A DNA stretch of 64,000 nucleotides, taken from an uncultured Saprospiraceae bacterium. GTDB lineage: Bacteria; Bacteroidota; Bacteroidia; Chitinophagales; Saprospiraceae. Of the stretch, positions 42,102 through 52,005 are shown piece by piece. Made by a program: the position numbers and the translations under genes. Positions within the stretch are counted from its first letter, which is position 1, and every line of letters begins with the position of its first letter. The stretch covers positions 1-64,000 of the forward strand of contig CALLPN010000014.1 in NCBI GenBank assembly GCA_938015435.1. Direction: 5' to 3'. Under the pieces are notes generated by a model, which saw only the letters and a list, made by a program, of their open reading frames with translations, was not told the origin of the DNA and did not search any database.

Positions 42102-45100
42102 ATGAGAATTATTTTTTTAAACCACAAAAAACACCTTTTAAATTGTCTTTCGGTATTATTCCTTATGACATTTGCATGCTTATCAGGTGTTACGGCGGCT
42201 AGTTATGATATCAGCGCCATTATTACAGAAGATGTCAAACCTATAACGGGTAAGATTGTCGATCAAAACGGAGAAGCACTTATCGGCGTGAATATTACAA
42301 AAGCAGGAACTACCTTAGGTACTATTACAGACATAGATGGATCCTTTACAATGAACGTAGAGGAAGGAGATCAGCTTATAGTAAGTTATCTTGGATATAA
42401 AGAGCAAGTGATCACTGTAGGTGCTGATAGCAATTACAATTTGGTAATGTATCAAGATTCAGAATTGATAGATGAAATTGTAGTAGTCGGATATGGATCT
42501 CAAAAAAAGAGTGACATTACTGGTGCTGTTTCTACTGTAAAAGGAGAGGACATTAATGCATTTCCTGTATTAAATGCAGCTCAAGGGCTTCAAGGACGTG
42601 CAGCTGGTGTAGTAGTTCAATCAAATAACGGTGGTGAGCCAGGAGCTCCTATCGATATCAAAATTAGAGGAAATACCTCTATAAGTGCTAATAGCTCACC
42701 ACTTATCGTGGTAGATGGCTTTGTAGGAGGAAGTATGCCTCAAGCTGGGGATATAGCATCTATGGAAGTGTTAAAGGATGCATCAGCAACAGCAATCTAT
42801 GGGTCTAGAGGTTCAAATGGAGTAGTTTTAGTAACAACTAAAAAAGGTAAAAGCGGAAAATTGGCTGTTGAATTCAATTCTACTTTCTCTGCTCAGAATA
42901 CAGCGAATAAGCTTGATCTGTTAGATGCTAATGAATTTGCGAATTATCAAAATGAAATAAGAGCGAATAATGGCAACACTAATCCTTATCCACAAGGGGA
43001 TGCGAATACAGATTGGCAAGACGAAATTTATAGAGATGGTTATACAGCGAATCATCAACTTTCTGTATCTGGAGGTTCGGATAAAGTAAATTATTATGCC
43101 TCTGGGAATTACTTTTTTCAGGAAGGAATTGTAGTAAATTCTAATTTCGAAAAAGTAACCTTCTTAACTAATATAGACGCACAAGTTACAGATAGATTAA
43201 AATTAGGCGTAAACCTGTTTGGGACAAAAGGTTCTAAAGATGGAGTTACAACTCAATCAGATGGTTCGGTAACAGTAGGTGGTGATGATGTGATTTCGTT
43301 AGCGATGAGGTTTGCGCCAGATAAAGCAATCCGAGATGAAAATGGAAACTTTACAACCAATGACGCTATTGGAGATGAAGTGGATAACCCATTTGCAGTA
43401 GCTACCGAAAGAGTAGATGAAACATCTTCAAATAATCTTAGGTCAAACGTTTACGCGAGTTATGATATCCTAGATAATCTAACCTTTAAAACTACATTTG
43501 GTATTAGTACTAGAAATGAAACTAGGGGTGTTTACCAGCCTTCAACATTGCAAGTTACAGCTGGTGGAGTAGGAGGTAGAGCTAGAGTTACTAACGCTAA
43601 TAGAACTACTGTATTGAGCGAAAATTACTTGACTTATACAAAAGCAATAGGAAGTGGTAATTTAACTTTATTAGGTGGACATTCATACCAAAAGAATGAT
43701 ACAAAAGCATTTGCTGCAGCAGGTACAGGTTTCCTTTCAGATGCATTTTCTTATCACGCATTAGGAACAGCGACAGGCTTGTTACAACCAGCATCGTCTC
43801 TATCACAAGTAGAAATTGTATCTCAATTTGGTAGATTGAATTATGACTTTGATAATAAATATCTATTTACGGCTACAGTAAGAAGAGATGGAGCATCTAA
43901 TTTTGCTGCGAATGAAAAATATGCGGTATTCCCTTCAATGGCATTAGGTTGGAAAATTTCTAATGAAGACTTTTTGAAAGGAAGTGAAACTGTATCTAAC
44001 TTAAAATTAAGATTGAGTTATGGTGCTACGGGTAATCCATCTATCAGTCCATATCAATCATTAGCGAGATTTGCTAGTCTCTATGCTTCTAGCAATGGAC
44101 AGACAGTATTTGCTATTACTCCGGATCAGCCTGCTAACCCAGATCTTAAGTGGGAAACTTCTTACCAAACTAACTTTGGTGTAGATCTTGGTTTGTACGA
44201 AAACAGAGTGAGTGTATCATTAGATTACTATAATATCAATACAAGAGATTTGATATTAGGAAACAATGGAATTCCTGAATATTTCGGATTTCAGAATGAT
44301 GAAATTTTAACAAATCTTGGAGAGATCAATAATAGCGGATTTGAAGTTTCTCTCAATTCAAGAAATATGGTTAAAGGTGATTTTAGATGGAGTACAGATT
44401 TTAATTTCTCTAAGAATAAAAATGAAGTAGTAGCATTGATCAACGATGCTGACTTATTTGGTAATGCTGCACCAAGTTACTTCAGTCATGATAGAAGTTA
44501 TATATTAAGAGAAGGTGAAGAAGTTGGTCTCTTCTGGGGATACGAATATGCTGGTGTATATCAAGGTGGAGATTTGCCAGGAGGTGCACAAACTCTAGAA
44601 GGAGGAGTCGCAGGTGATCCGTTGTTTACAGATGTAAATGGAGATGGTGAAATTACTGAAGACGATAGAACAATCATCGGAAATCCTAATCCTGATTTTA
44701 CTTATGGAATTAACAATACTTTTTCTTTTAAAAGTTTTGATGTAGGTATCTTTTTTCAAGGTTCACAGGGAGGAGAAATATTTAACATGACCAATGTTCA
44801 GTTAAATAATGGAGATGCGAACACTACTAGAGATTATTATAATAATGCATGGTCAACTACTAATACAAGTGGAAGTGAACCTAGAGTTGGTAATAATAGT
44901 AATAGAGAAATCTCTTCTCGTTTTGTAGAAGACGGAAGCTATCTAAGACTAAAGAATATTGCAATAGGGTATAACCTACCTTCTAATCTTACAGATAAGA
45001 TCAATGTAGGTAATGTAAGAGTTTCTCTAAGCGCTCAAAACTTAATGACGCTTACTGGTTACTCTGGTTTAGATCCTGAAGTGAACTACTTTGGAGCTGG

Positions 45101-45200
45101 TGGAGATAACAACACTTCGAGCAATACAGTTCAAGGTTTTGACTTTGGTAATTATCCAACTGTGAAATCATATAGCTTTAGTCTTAATGTGAAATTTTAA
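42102..45200 (+). CDS. susC: SusC/RagA-family TonB-linked outer-membrane transporter
   Basis: A 1,032-residue SusC-type transporter. A signal peptide (to about 33, CLSGVTAAS) is followed by a CarboxypepD_reg-like domain (about 48-125, ITGKIVDQNGEALIGVNI), the SusC plug signature EIVVVGYGSQKKSDITGAVS (about 134) and SANSSPLIVVDGF, the ATAIYGSRGSNGVVLVTTKK segment, and a large barrel ending in NVKF. It would import oligosaccharides bound by the SusD lipoprotein encoded 44 bp downstream. The neighbouring PL6/PL17 lyases mark alginate as the substrate. The frame is open to TTG 42033, but the ATG at 42102 gives a normal signal peptide. Confidence 0.95.
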   Translation: MRIIFLNHKKHLLNCLSVLFLMTFACLSGVTAASYDISAIITEDVKPITGKIVDQNGEALIGVNITKAGTTLGTITDIDGSFTMNVEEGDQLIVSYLGYKEQVITVGADSNYNLVMYQDSELIDEIVVVGYGSQKKSDITGAVSTVKGEDINAFPVLNAAQGLQGRAAGVVVQSNNGGEPGAPIDIKIRGNTSISANSSPLIVVDGFVGGSMPQAGDIASMEVLKDASATAIYGSRGSNGVVLVTTKKGKSGKLAVEFNSTFSAQNTANKLDLLDANEFANYQNEIRANNGNTNPYPQGDANTDWQDEIYRDGYTANHQLSVSGGSDKVNYYASGNYFFQEGIVVNSNFEKVTFLTNIDAQVTDRLKLGVNLFGTKGSKDGVTTQSDGSVTVGGDDVISLAMRFAPDKAIRDENGNFTTNDAIGDEVDNPFAVATERVDETSSNNLRSNVYASYDILDNLTFKTTFGISTRNETRGVYQPSTLQVTAGGVGGRARVTNANRTTVLSENYLTYTKAIGSGNLTLLGGHSYQKNDTKAFAAAGTGFLSDAFSYHALGTATGLLQPASSLSQVEIVSQFGRLNYDFDNKYLFTATVRRDGASNFAANEKYAVFPSMALGWKISNEDFLKGSETVSNLKLRLSYGATGNPSISPYQSLARFASLYASSNGQTVFAITPDQPANPDLKWETSYQTNFGVDLGLYENRVSVSLDYYNINTRDLILGNNGIPEYFGFQNDEILTNLGEINNSGFEVSLNSRNMVKGDFRWSTDFNFSKNKNEVVALINDADLFGNAAPSYFSHDRSYILREGEEVGLFWGYEYAGVYQGGDLPGGAQTLEGGVAGDPLFTDVNGDGEITEDDRTIIGNPNPDFTYGINNTFSFKSFDVGIFFQGSQGGEIFNMTNVQLNNGDANTTRDYYNNAWSTTNTSGSEPRVGNNSNREISSRFVEDGSYLRLKNIAIGYNLPSNLTDKINVGNVRVSLSAQNLMTLTGYSGLDPEVNYFGAGGDNNTSSNTVQGFDFGNYPTVKSYSFSLNVKF

Positions 45201-45244
45201 TAGTAAACCAGAAAATGAAATTTTTTAATTTTAAAATATAAATT

Positions 45245-46777
45245 ATGAAAACATATAAATATATATTCTTGCTTTTGGTTGGTTTTGCCATAGTTGGATG
45301 TTCAGATTTGGAAGAGAAGCCTGTAGGATTATTAGCTCCAGATGGTTTCTTTCAATCTACTAGTGATATACAAACGGCAGTAGATGGTTCACTGACTCAT
45401 GCGATTAACGAAAAGTTTTGGGGGAGAAAACTTTCTATTGCCTTAATGTTGCGTTCTGATATGGTCAATCTTCAATCTACTCAAACAAGAAGAGTAGAGA
45501 TGAATGATATGACTACACTATCTAGTAATGGAATGCTTACCGAATTTTGGTTAAAAACCTATCAGGGAATTGCAGCCGCTAATTTGGCGATTGCTGGATC
45601 TGCCGATGTAGCCGTGTCTGACGAACTTAAGAATCCAGTCACTGCACAAGCTTACTTTGCAAGAGCGTTTTATTATTTTCATTTAGTAAGACAATTCGGA
45701 GCGGTCCCTTATCTAGATGCTCCAGTGACAGATGCGGAAGTGGCAGGATCTATCGCAAGGACTTCAGTTGAAGAAGTTTACTCAAATATTCTTAGTGATT
45801 TGGAATACGCTAAACAATGGCTGCCAAATACTCAAGCGTCAAGAGCAATGCCTTCTAGAGCAGCCGCTAGTTCATATATAGCTTTGGTACATTTAACGAT
45901 GGGTAACTACCAAAACGCTTATGACGAAGCGAAAGAAGTGATTGATAACAAAGGACTTTACAACTTAGATTTAGATCCTAATTTCCAAAATTTATTTAAT
46001 GCTGAAGTAATAGATGGTTCTATAGAACCAATATTCGCATTGGACTATAATAATTTTGAAGCGCCTAATAATGGTTATGATCAAATAGCACCAATGACAG
46101 GTATCAGAGGAGATGATAGAAACGAAGGCGGCGGTTGGTCTGTTGCTGTGCCTACCTTAGCCGTATATGATACATGGCCTGTTGGAGATTATAGAAGAGC
46201 TGTAAGTATGGAAGAAGAAGCATCAATTGGCGGAGCTGTGGTAGATTACACACAGTTTGATATCAGTGGACACGAACACGCTGCTAATCAACCGTACATA
46301 GCAAAGTACTCACGTTACCCTGGAGCATTTGCTCGTGGTAGTGGTAGAGCTACAAGCCATAACTATTCAATGATGCGTTACGCAGAAGTACTCTTAATAG
46401 CAGCCGAAGCAGCTGTAGAGATAGGTAATAATGCTGCGGCAACTACTTATATAAATGAAGTAAGGGCTAGAGCAAGAATGGGGGGTGAAACTAAAACTGG
46501 AGCAGGTGTTGCAGTAACGGTACCAGCTAGTGATGTTCCTGCTGATATTACGGGAACAGTAACTGTAAATGATGTACTTGAAGAGAGAAGATTGGAGTTG
46601 GCCTTTGAATGTAAAAGATGGTATGACATTGCGAGAAGGAAAATTGGAGATACTGTTTTTAGTGCTTCTGGACTTGAAGGTGCTAAGCCAAATTTTGATT
46701 CAAATGATTATCTATTACCATTGCCTGGAGATGAGCTAGAAAGAAATTCTAATTTAACTCAGAATCCTGGATATTAA
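45245..46777 (+). CDS. susD: SusD/RagB-family nutrient-binding lipoprotein
   Basis: A 510-residue surface lipoprotein with lipobox IVGC (Cys19) and the SusD fold: the N-terminal repeat region (about 25-330, with AYFARAFYYFHLVRQFGAVPY and ASSYIALVHLTMGNYQNAY) and the C-terminal RagB domain (LEERRLELAFECKRWYDIAR, then NPGY at the very end). It would cap the SusC transporter and bind alginate oligomers. It is 44 bp behind susC and ends with a terminator-like hairpin at 46811. Confidence 0.95.
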   Translation: MKTYKYIFLLLVGFAIVGCSDLEEKPVGLLAPDGFFQSTSDIQTAVDGSLTHAINEKFWGRKLSIALMLRSDMVNLQSTQTRRVEMNDMTTLSSNGMLTEFWLKTYQGIAAANLAIAGSADVAVSDELKNPVTAQAYFARAFYYFHLVRQFGAVPYLDAPVTDAEVAGSIARTSVEEVYSNILSDLEYAKQWLPNTQASRAMPSRAAASSYIALVHLTMGNYQNAYDEAKEVIDNKGLYNLDLDPNFQNLFNAEVIDGSIEPIFALDYNNFEAPNNGYDQIAPMTGIRGDDRNEGGGWSVAVPTLAVYDTWPVGDYRRAVSMEEEASIGGAVVDYTQFDISGHEHAANQPYIAKYSRYPGAFARGSGRATSHNYSMMRYAEVLLIAAEAAVEIGNNAAATTYINEVRARARMGGETKTGAGVAVTVPASDVPADITGTVTVNDVLEERRLELAFECKRWYDIARRKIGDTVFSASGLEGAKPNFDSNDYLLPLPGDELERNSNLTQNPGY

Positions 46778-46810
46778 TTTTAATCGAAATAAAAATTTTT
46801 AACAACAATA

Positions 46811-46868
46811 CCAATATGAGATTCTCATTCGTCTATGATTGATTTGATTCTCATATTGGGTTTTGTTA
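46811..46868 (+). terminator. Terminator-like hairpin after susD
   Basis: CCAATATGAGA (46811-46821) and TCTCATATTGG (46849-46859) form an 11-bp stem around a 27-base loop, followed by GTTTTG and then a T6 run at about 46871. It would partly end the susCD transcript before the lyase genes. Confidence 0.6.
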
Positions 46869-47093
46869 TGACTTTTTTCGGTGATTTATTTAGTATTATT
46901 ATTGTTTTTCAAAAGTAAAATATCAGTAATACGTTTTTAATTTTTTTGGATTTATCTTGGCAATTTGCAGAGAATTAATTTTTCATCTCCTTGTATTTTA
47001 CATCAATTGATTGAGTATGGTAGATTAATTAGAAAAGATAAACTGAACAATTTATAGTCTTTAATAAAATTTAAATAGTTTTTCATACGCTAG

Positions 47094-47137
47094 TGCTTCA
47101 GAGATCAATATATGGTCTCTGAGCATTATTTTTTTTT
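47094..47137 (+). terminator. Intrinsic-terminator-like hairpin in the leader of the PL6 gene
   Basis: TGCTTCAGAGA (47094-47104) pairs with TCTCTGAGCA (47116-47125) with one bulged T, around an 11-base loop, and is followed by TTATTTTTTTTT (47126-47137). This is a complete intrinsic terminator shape. It contains the ATG at 47112 in its loop, which makes that ATG an unlikely start and suggests either an end to upstream transcription or attenuation of the lyase genes. The rest of 46869-47093 is AT-rich with nothing recognised. Confidence 0.65.
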
Positions 47138-47159
47138 AAAAAGGATCAAAGACCAATCT

Positions 47160-49406
47160 GTGAATAAATTTACTTCTATTGTTATTCTATTGTCTGTTTT
47201 TATTTATAGTTGCAAGTCTGTTTCAGTGGATACTGTATCTACTGTAGATGAATTTGAGGAGGTTATGAAAATAGTGAATCCAGGTGATGTAATTACATTG
47301 AAAGATGGAGTATGGGAAAATTCGGAATTGGAATTTTATGCCATTGGTACTGCAGAAAAACCAATAAAACTTACAGTTGAGAATAAAGGTAAAGTAACCT
47401 TAGAGGGGCAATCAAATATTAGAATATCAGGTGAACATCTTATCGTCGAAGGTTTAGTTTTTCGTAATGGTCATACTCCAACAGGAGAAGTTATTTCATT
47501 CAAAAAAGACAGTGAAAATCTCTGTAATAATTGTCGAGTTACGGAATGTGTAATAGATAATTATAATCCTTCAGAAAGGCATGATTCGGACTATTGGGTA
47601 GGAATGTATGGTAAGAATAACAGATTTGATCATAACTATCTTGTTGGAAAAAGGAATAGAGGAGTAACCATGGCTGTAAGGCTAAACTCAACCGGGAGTC
47701 TTGAAAATCACCATCGAATAGATCACAATTATTTTGGTTATCGTCAATTGCTAGGATCTAATGGTGGAGAGACACTTAGGATAGGGACAAGCCATCATTC
47801 ACTTAAAAACTCCAATACTACTGTAGAAGATAATTATTTTGAAATGTGTAGTGGAGAGCTTGAAATTATCTCTAATAAATCTTGTCAAAATACTTTTAGG
47901 AATAATACAATATTCGAATGTAAAGGAACGCTAACGATGCGTCATGGTAATGAAACTATAGTAGAAAACAATTATTTATTTGGTAATGGAAAAGCTAATA
48001 CTGGAGGAATAAGAATTATCAATGAAACACAAACAGTAAGAAATAATTATTGTGAAGGACTAACAGGATATCGATTCCGTAGTGCGCTTACAATCATGAA
48101 TGGAGTACCTAATTCTCCAATCAATAGGTATTTTCAGGTCAAAGATTCTAAAGCTTCAAATAATCTTTTAGTGAATTGCGATAACATCCAATTTTGTGCA
48201 GGTAGTGACGCAGAGAGAAGTGCAGTGCCAGTCAATACTGAAATGAAAAATAACATCATTTATAACACCAATAAGGATGAAGTATTTACGGTCTATGACG
48301 ATATAAGTGGGATTAATTTTGAGGGGAATATACTGAGCCCTAATTGTTTATTACCAACTAATAAAGGCAGAAATGTTAGTTCTGGATTTGAGAAAAAGGA
48401 AATAACTTTCAAAAGGGTAGAAGGAGTGCTTAGACCGGAAGGGTATGATGATATAGGACCTAACTCAGATAAAGAAAGACCTACTGCTGGTAATACTGGA
48501 GTAAGTTGGTATCCTAATAAGGATTACACGATTAATTTTAATACAGGAAAGGAGATAAAAGCAGCATCAGGAGAAAACACAATATTAGAAGCAGTAAAAT
48601 CTTCATCAAGTGGAGATGTTATATTATTGGAGGCAGGAGGGTTGTATCACCAAAGTAAGGCTGTAAATATTCCTCATGCACTCACTATAAAATCGGATGG
48701 TGATCAACCAATAATTACATTCGAAAGATCTTCATTATTTAATATAGAAAATGGAGGATCACTATCCCTAGAAGGCTTGAAAATATCGGGTGATAAATGT
48801 GATGATTATGCAGGAAATAGTGTAGTAAGAACTAGTCGATATAGCATGATAAATAATTATAAATTTTTAGCTTCTGATTGTGATTTCGTTGATCTTGATG
48901 TTAATCATAGTTTTAATGTATTGCGTGTCTTCAAGAATACTTTTGCGGATTCTATTTCGTTAATGAATTGCACATTTGACAATATTACAGGACATGTACT
49001 CAATTTGAACAAAGAGACTGAAGATATAGGAATTTATAATGGAGAAAACATCATAGTAGAGAATTGTAGATTCAATGATATTGGAGGTGTAGCCATAAAT
49101 CTTTACAGGGGTGGAAGAGATGAAAGTACTTTTGGCCCTATCTTAAATCTAAAGAGTACAACTTTCAATAATGTCGGAAACGACAAGAGAAATAAAGAAG
49201 ATTCAGCGGTATCATTACATGGAGTGCAAGTAGCTGATATGAATAATTTATCTTTCAAAAACAGCAAGAAATTAGATATGCATCTTGTCGTTGGCGAACC
49301 GGTAATCAAAGTAAGAAATACAGTTTTTGAAAATTCTGATGGATTGACATCTAATGACGATGCTTACTTGAAAGAGAATGTCACAATGAAAAGATCTCAA
49401 AAATAA
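47160..49406 (+). CDS. Alginate lyase, polysaccharide lyase family 6 (two beta-helix domains)
   Basis: A 748-residue lipoprotein. From the GTG at 47160 it starts with a textbook lipoprotein signal (VNKFTSIVILLSVFIYSC, Cys18). The N-terminal beta-helix (about 25-420) is the PL6 catalytic domain; the expected Lys and Arg are K240 (in ISNKSCQN) and R261 (in LTMRHGNE), 21 apart as in chondroitinase B. A second beta-helix domain (about 470-745) follows, as in two-domain PL6 enzymes such as AlyGC. It would cut alginate by beta-elimination. The frame is also open to ATG 47112, but that codon lies inside a terminator hairpin. The next gene overlaps by one base (TAATG). Confidence 0.9.
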   Translation: MNKFTSIVILLSVFIYSCKSVSVDTVSTVDEFEEVMKIVNPGDVITLKDGVWENSELEFYAIGTAEKPIKLTVENKGKVTLEGQSNIRISGEHLIVEGLVFRNGHTPTGEVISFKKDSENLCNNCRVTECVIDNYNPSERHDSDYWVGMYGKNNRFDHNYLVGKRNRGVTMAVRLNSTGSLENHHRIDHNYFGYRQLLGSNGGETLRIGTSHHSLKNSNTTVEDNYFEMCSGELEIISNKSCQNTFRNNTIFECKGTLTMRHGNETIVENNYLFGNGKANTGGIRIINETQTVRNNYCEGLTGYRFRSALTIMNGVPNSPINRYFQVKDSKASNNLLVNCDNIQFCAGSDAERSAVPVNTEMKNNIIYNTNKDEVFTVYDDISGINFEGNILSPNCLLPTNKGRNVSSGFEKKEITFKRVEGVLRPEGYDDIGPNSDKERPTAGNTGVSWYPNKDYTINFNTGKEIKAASGENTILEAVKSSSSGDVILLEAGGLYHQSKAVNIPHALTIKSDGDQPIITFERSSLFNIENGGSLSLEGLKISGDKCDDYAGNSVVRTSRYSMINNYKFLASDCDFVDLDVNHSFNVLRVFKNTFADSISLMNCTFDNITGHVLNLNKETEDIGIYNGENIIVENCRFNDIGGVAINLYRGGRDESTFGPILNLKSTTFNNVGNDKRNKEDSAVSLHGVQVADMNNLSFKNSKKLDMHLVVGEPVIKVRNTVFENSDGLTSNDDAYLKENVTMKRSQK

Positions 49407-51580
49407 TGAAGTTGATTAATTATATATTCTTGTTATTGATCTTTCTTAGTAATGCGGCTTGTGCTCAGACGCATCCTAACATGATCCTTACAAAGAGCGG
49501 TGTTGATAAAGTAGCTGCTCATAAGAATCCTGTAATGTTTGATAGAGTATTGGACGAAACACGAATTCAGGTTGATCTTGCAATTTCGGAGGGCATAATG
49601 GTCCCTATTCCAAAAGATATGGGCGGTGGATATACTCATGAAAAACACAAGAATAATTACTTTAATATGCAAAGCGCAGGCGCTCTTTACCAAATCACAG
49701 GTGAAGAAAAGTACGCGGCATATATAAAAGAAATGTTGTTAGAATATACAGCTATGTACCCTAATCTACCTCCGCATCCTACGAATAGGTCTTATGCTGT
49801 AGGGAAGATTTTTTGGCAATGTCTTAATGATGCCAATTGGATGGTGTATACTTCACAGGCTTATGATGCGATCTATAATTACTTGTCCGTAGCTGAGCGT
49901 AAAAAAATTGAAAATGAATTTCTCAAGCCATACGCAAATTACCTGTCCATAGGAAACCCAAAGTATTTTAATAGAGTACATAATCATAGTACGTGGGGAA
50001 ATGCAGCCGTAGGAATGATGGCGTTAGCGATGGATGATGACAAGTTATTACAAAGAGCATTATATGGTCTAGATCTCAAGGATGTAGATGAGCTAGCGAA
50101 AGACAATGATGGTGGATTTATTTATGATAAGGATCAAGCCAAAGCGGGTTTTTTTGCTCAGATTGATTACTCTTTTTCTCCGGATGGATATTATGGTGAA
50201 GGCCCTTATTATCAGCGGTATGCTATGTTGCCATTTATGGTATTTGCTCAAGCTTTAAACAATAAAAAACCAGAGCTTAAAATATTTGAGTATAGAGATA
50301 GTATTTTGATTAAAGCAGTAAAGTCATTGTTAAATCAAACCAATCAATCTGGTGAGTTTTTTCCGATAAATGATGCTCAGAAAGGTATGTCGATATATCC
50401 TAATTCTGTTGTGACGGCTGTAAACGTAGCATATAATGCAAGTTTAGATGAAGAGTTTTTAAATGCAGCTCGTAGGCAGGGTACAGTGTTATTGGATCAA
50501 GGGGGTTGGGAATTAGCTAAAGTAATAGAGTCTTCTTCGGCAAGGACATTTGTCAATAAATCTATGCAGTTTACTGACGGTTACAATGGTGATGAAGGAG
50601 GATTAGGTATTCTCAGAGCTGGAGATCCAGAGAATCAATCTACTGTAGTATTTAAATATACATCGCAGGGCCTTGGACATGGTCACTATGATAAGTTAGG
50701 TTACCTCATGTACGACGGGAGTACTGAAGTGATGCAAGACTATGGTGCTGCTCGATGGGTCAATATAGATCAAAAAGGAGGAGGTAGATACCTCAAAGAA
50801 AATAACACTTGGGCAAAGCAAACTATCGCGCATAATACACTAGTAGTAGATCAAAAATCTCACTTTGGAGGTGAATATGATATTGCAAATTTGCATCATT
50901 CTGATCCTGTATTTTTCAACACCAATAATCCTGATGCGCAGACCGCTGGAGCTAGAGAATTGAATGCATATCCAGGAGTAGAGATGAATCGTATTCTAGT
51001 GCTCTGGGAAGATGATTATTTTGCTAATCCTGTATTGATAGATTATTTTTCTGCGGATACTAAGGAGAGTCATGATTATGATATGCCATATCAGTTTGCC
51101 GGACAGATAATGTCTCAAAATTTTGATTATAAAACAGAGATGCCAACTACTATGGGAGACGGACATGGTTATCAGCATTTATATAAAGAAGCGACAGCAA
51201 AGGCCGGCGATAACATCCAAATGAATTGGTTTAAGGATAGTAAGTTCTATACTTTGACAACTCTATCTGAGGTAGGAGACGATATTATATTGGCAAGAGT
51301 AGGTGCTAATGATCCTGAGTTTAATCTAAGACGTGATGCACTTCTCATCCACAGAAAGGAGAATGCTAAAAGTCCGAGATTCTTGTCAGTAATAGAAAAT
51401 CATGGTACCTATAGCCGGGTAACTGAAAGACCCGTTGACCCTTATTCGAAAATAGCAAGTGTCAAAATTACGAATGAGAATAATCAAGTTGTGACCTTTA
51501 ATATTAGGGCGAAAGATGGAAATTCTTGGAGTATAGAAGTGAATAAATCTAGCGGTGAAGTAAAAATTATAAACAAGTAA
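49406..51580 (+). CDS. Oligoalginate lyase, polysaccharide lyase family 17
   Basis: A 724-residue exported lyase. After a signal peptide ending near Cys19/Ala20 (SNAACAQ; lipidation possible) comes an alpha/alpha-toroid domain (about 25-380) and a heparinase II/III-like beta-sandwich domain (about 390-720). Catalytic-region motifs match PL17: RVHNHSTWGN (Asn193, His194) and DGYYGEGPYYQRYA (Tyr262/263), plus GLGHGHYDKLGYLMYDG with metal/structural histidines. PL17 enzymes release unsaturated uronate monomers from oligoalginate, completing the work of PL6. Its ATG overlaps the PL6 stop by one base, so the two are translationally coupled. Confidence 0.93.
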   Translation: MKLINYIFLLLIFLSNAACAQTHPNMILTKSGVDKVAAHKNPVMFDRVLDETRIQVDLAISEGIMVPIPKDMGGGYTHEKHKNNYFNMQSAGALYQITGEEKYAAYIKEMLLEYTAMYPNLPPHPTNRSYAVGKIFWQCLNDANWMVYTSQAYDAIYNYLSVAERKKIENEFLKPYANYLSIGNPKYFNRVHNHSTWGNAAVGMMALAMDDDKLLQRALYGLDLKDVDELAKDNDGGFIYDKDQAKAGFFAQIDYSFSPDGYYGEGPYYQRYAMLPFMVFAQALNNKKPELKIFEYRDSILIKAVKSLLNQTNQSGEFFPINDAQKGMSIYPNSVVTAVNVAYNASLDEEFLNAARRQGTVLLDQGGWELAKVIESSSARTFVNKSMQFTDGYNGDEGGLGILRAGDPENQSTVVFKYTSQGLGHGHYDKLGYLMYDGSTEVMQDYGAARWVNIDQKGGGRYLKENNTWAKQTIAHNTLVVDQKSHFGGEYDIANLHHSDPVFFNTNNPDAQTAGARELNAYPGVEMNRILVLWEDDYFANPVLIDYFSADTKESHDYDMPYQFAGQIMSQNFDYKTEMPTTMGDGHGYQHLYKEATAKAGDNIQMNWFKDSKFYTLTTLSEVGDDIILARVGANDPEFNLRRDALLIHRKENAKSPRFLSVIENHGTYSRVTERPVDPYSKIASVKITNENNQVVTFNIRAKDGNSWSIEVNKSSGEVKIINK

Positions 51581-51609
51581 AATTGAATTAAATCGACATC
51601 AAACATATT

Positions 51610-51984
51610 ATGAAAAGGAATAGCGAAAAATATATCTTGACGGATAAGATGAAATGGGAAGAGTTAGGAGGAGGAGTATCAAGAAAATTTTTAGGATATG
51701 ACAATCAGATCATGATGGTCTTGGTTAAATTCGAAAAAGGAGCTCTAGGATCACCCCACCAGCATTTTCATACACAATCCACTTATTGCGTAGCTGGAAA
51801 ATTTGAATTTGAGATTGATGGCGAAAAACAAGTTGTCAAAGCTGGAGATGGTGTATATATCGAGCCGAATCTACTTCACAGTGCAGTATGTATGGAAGAA
51901 GGTATGCTTATAGACACATTCAGCCCAGTAAGAGAAGACTTCTTGGATGGATCTGGCGTTTCGTATTTCGCAGATAAGGATTAG
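51610..51984 (+). CDS. kdgF: KdgF-like cupin (unsaturated uronate to ketouronate conversion)
   Basis: A 124-residue cupin. Metal ligands are His50, His52, Gln56 and His90 in SPHQHFHTQSTY and NLLHSAV, and the KdgF-type pattern D-x-F-x3-R follows as Asp102, Phe104 and Arg108 (DTFSPVRED). KdgF proteins speed the linearisation of 4,5-unsaturated uronates to 4-deoxy-L-erythro-5-hexoseulose uronate (DEH). The location, 29 bp after the PL17 gene and before the transporter, fits that step exactly. There is no signal peptide, so it acts in the cytoplasm. Confidence 0.9.
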   Translation: MKRNSEKYILTDKMKWEELGGGVSRKFLGYDNQIMMVLVKFEKGALGSPHQHFHTQSTYCVAGKFEFEIDGEKQVVKAGDGVYIEPNLLHSAVCMEEGMLIDTFSPVREDFLDGSGVSYFADKD

Positions 51985-52005
51985 TAGGTATTTAAAAACA
52001 GAAAT

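Noticed and set aside
47112..47159. N-terminal extension of the PL6 lyase from ATG 47112
   Set aside because: The ATG sits in the loop of a terminator-like hairpin, and the extra 16 residues spoil an otherwise standard lipoprotein signal.
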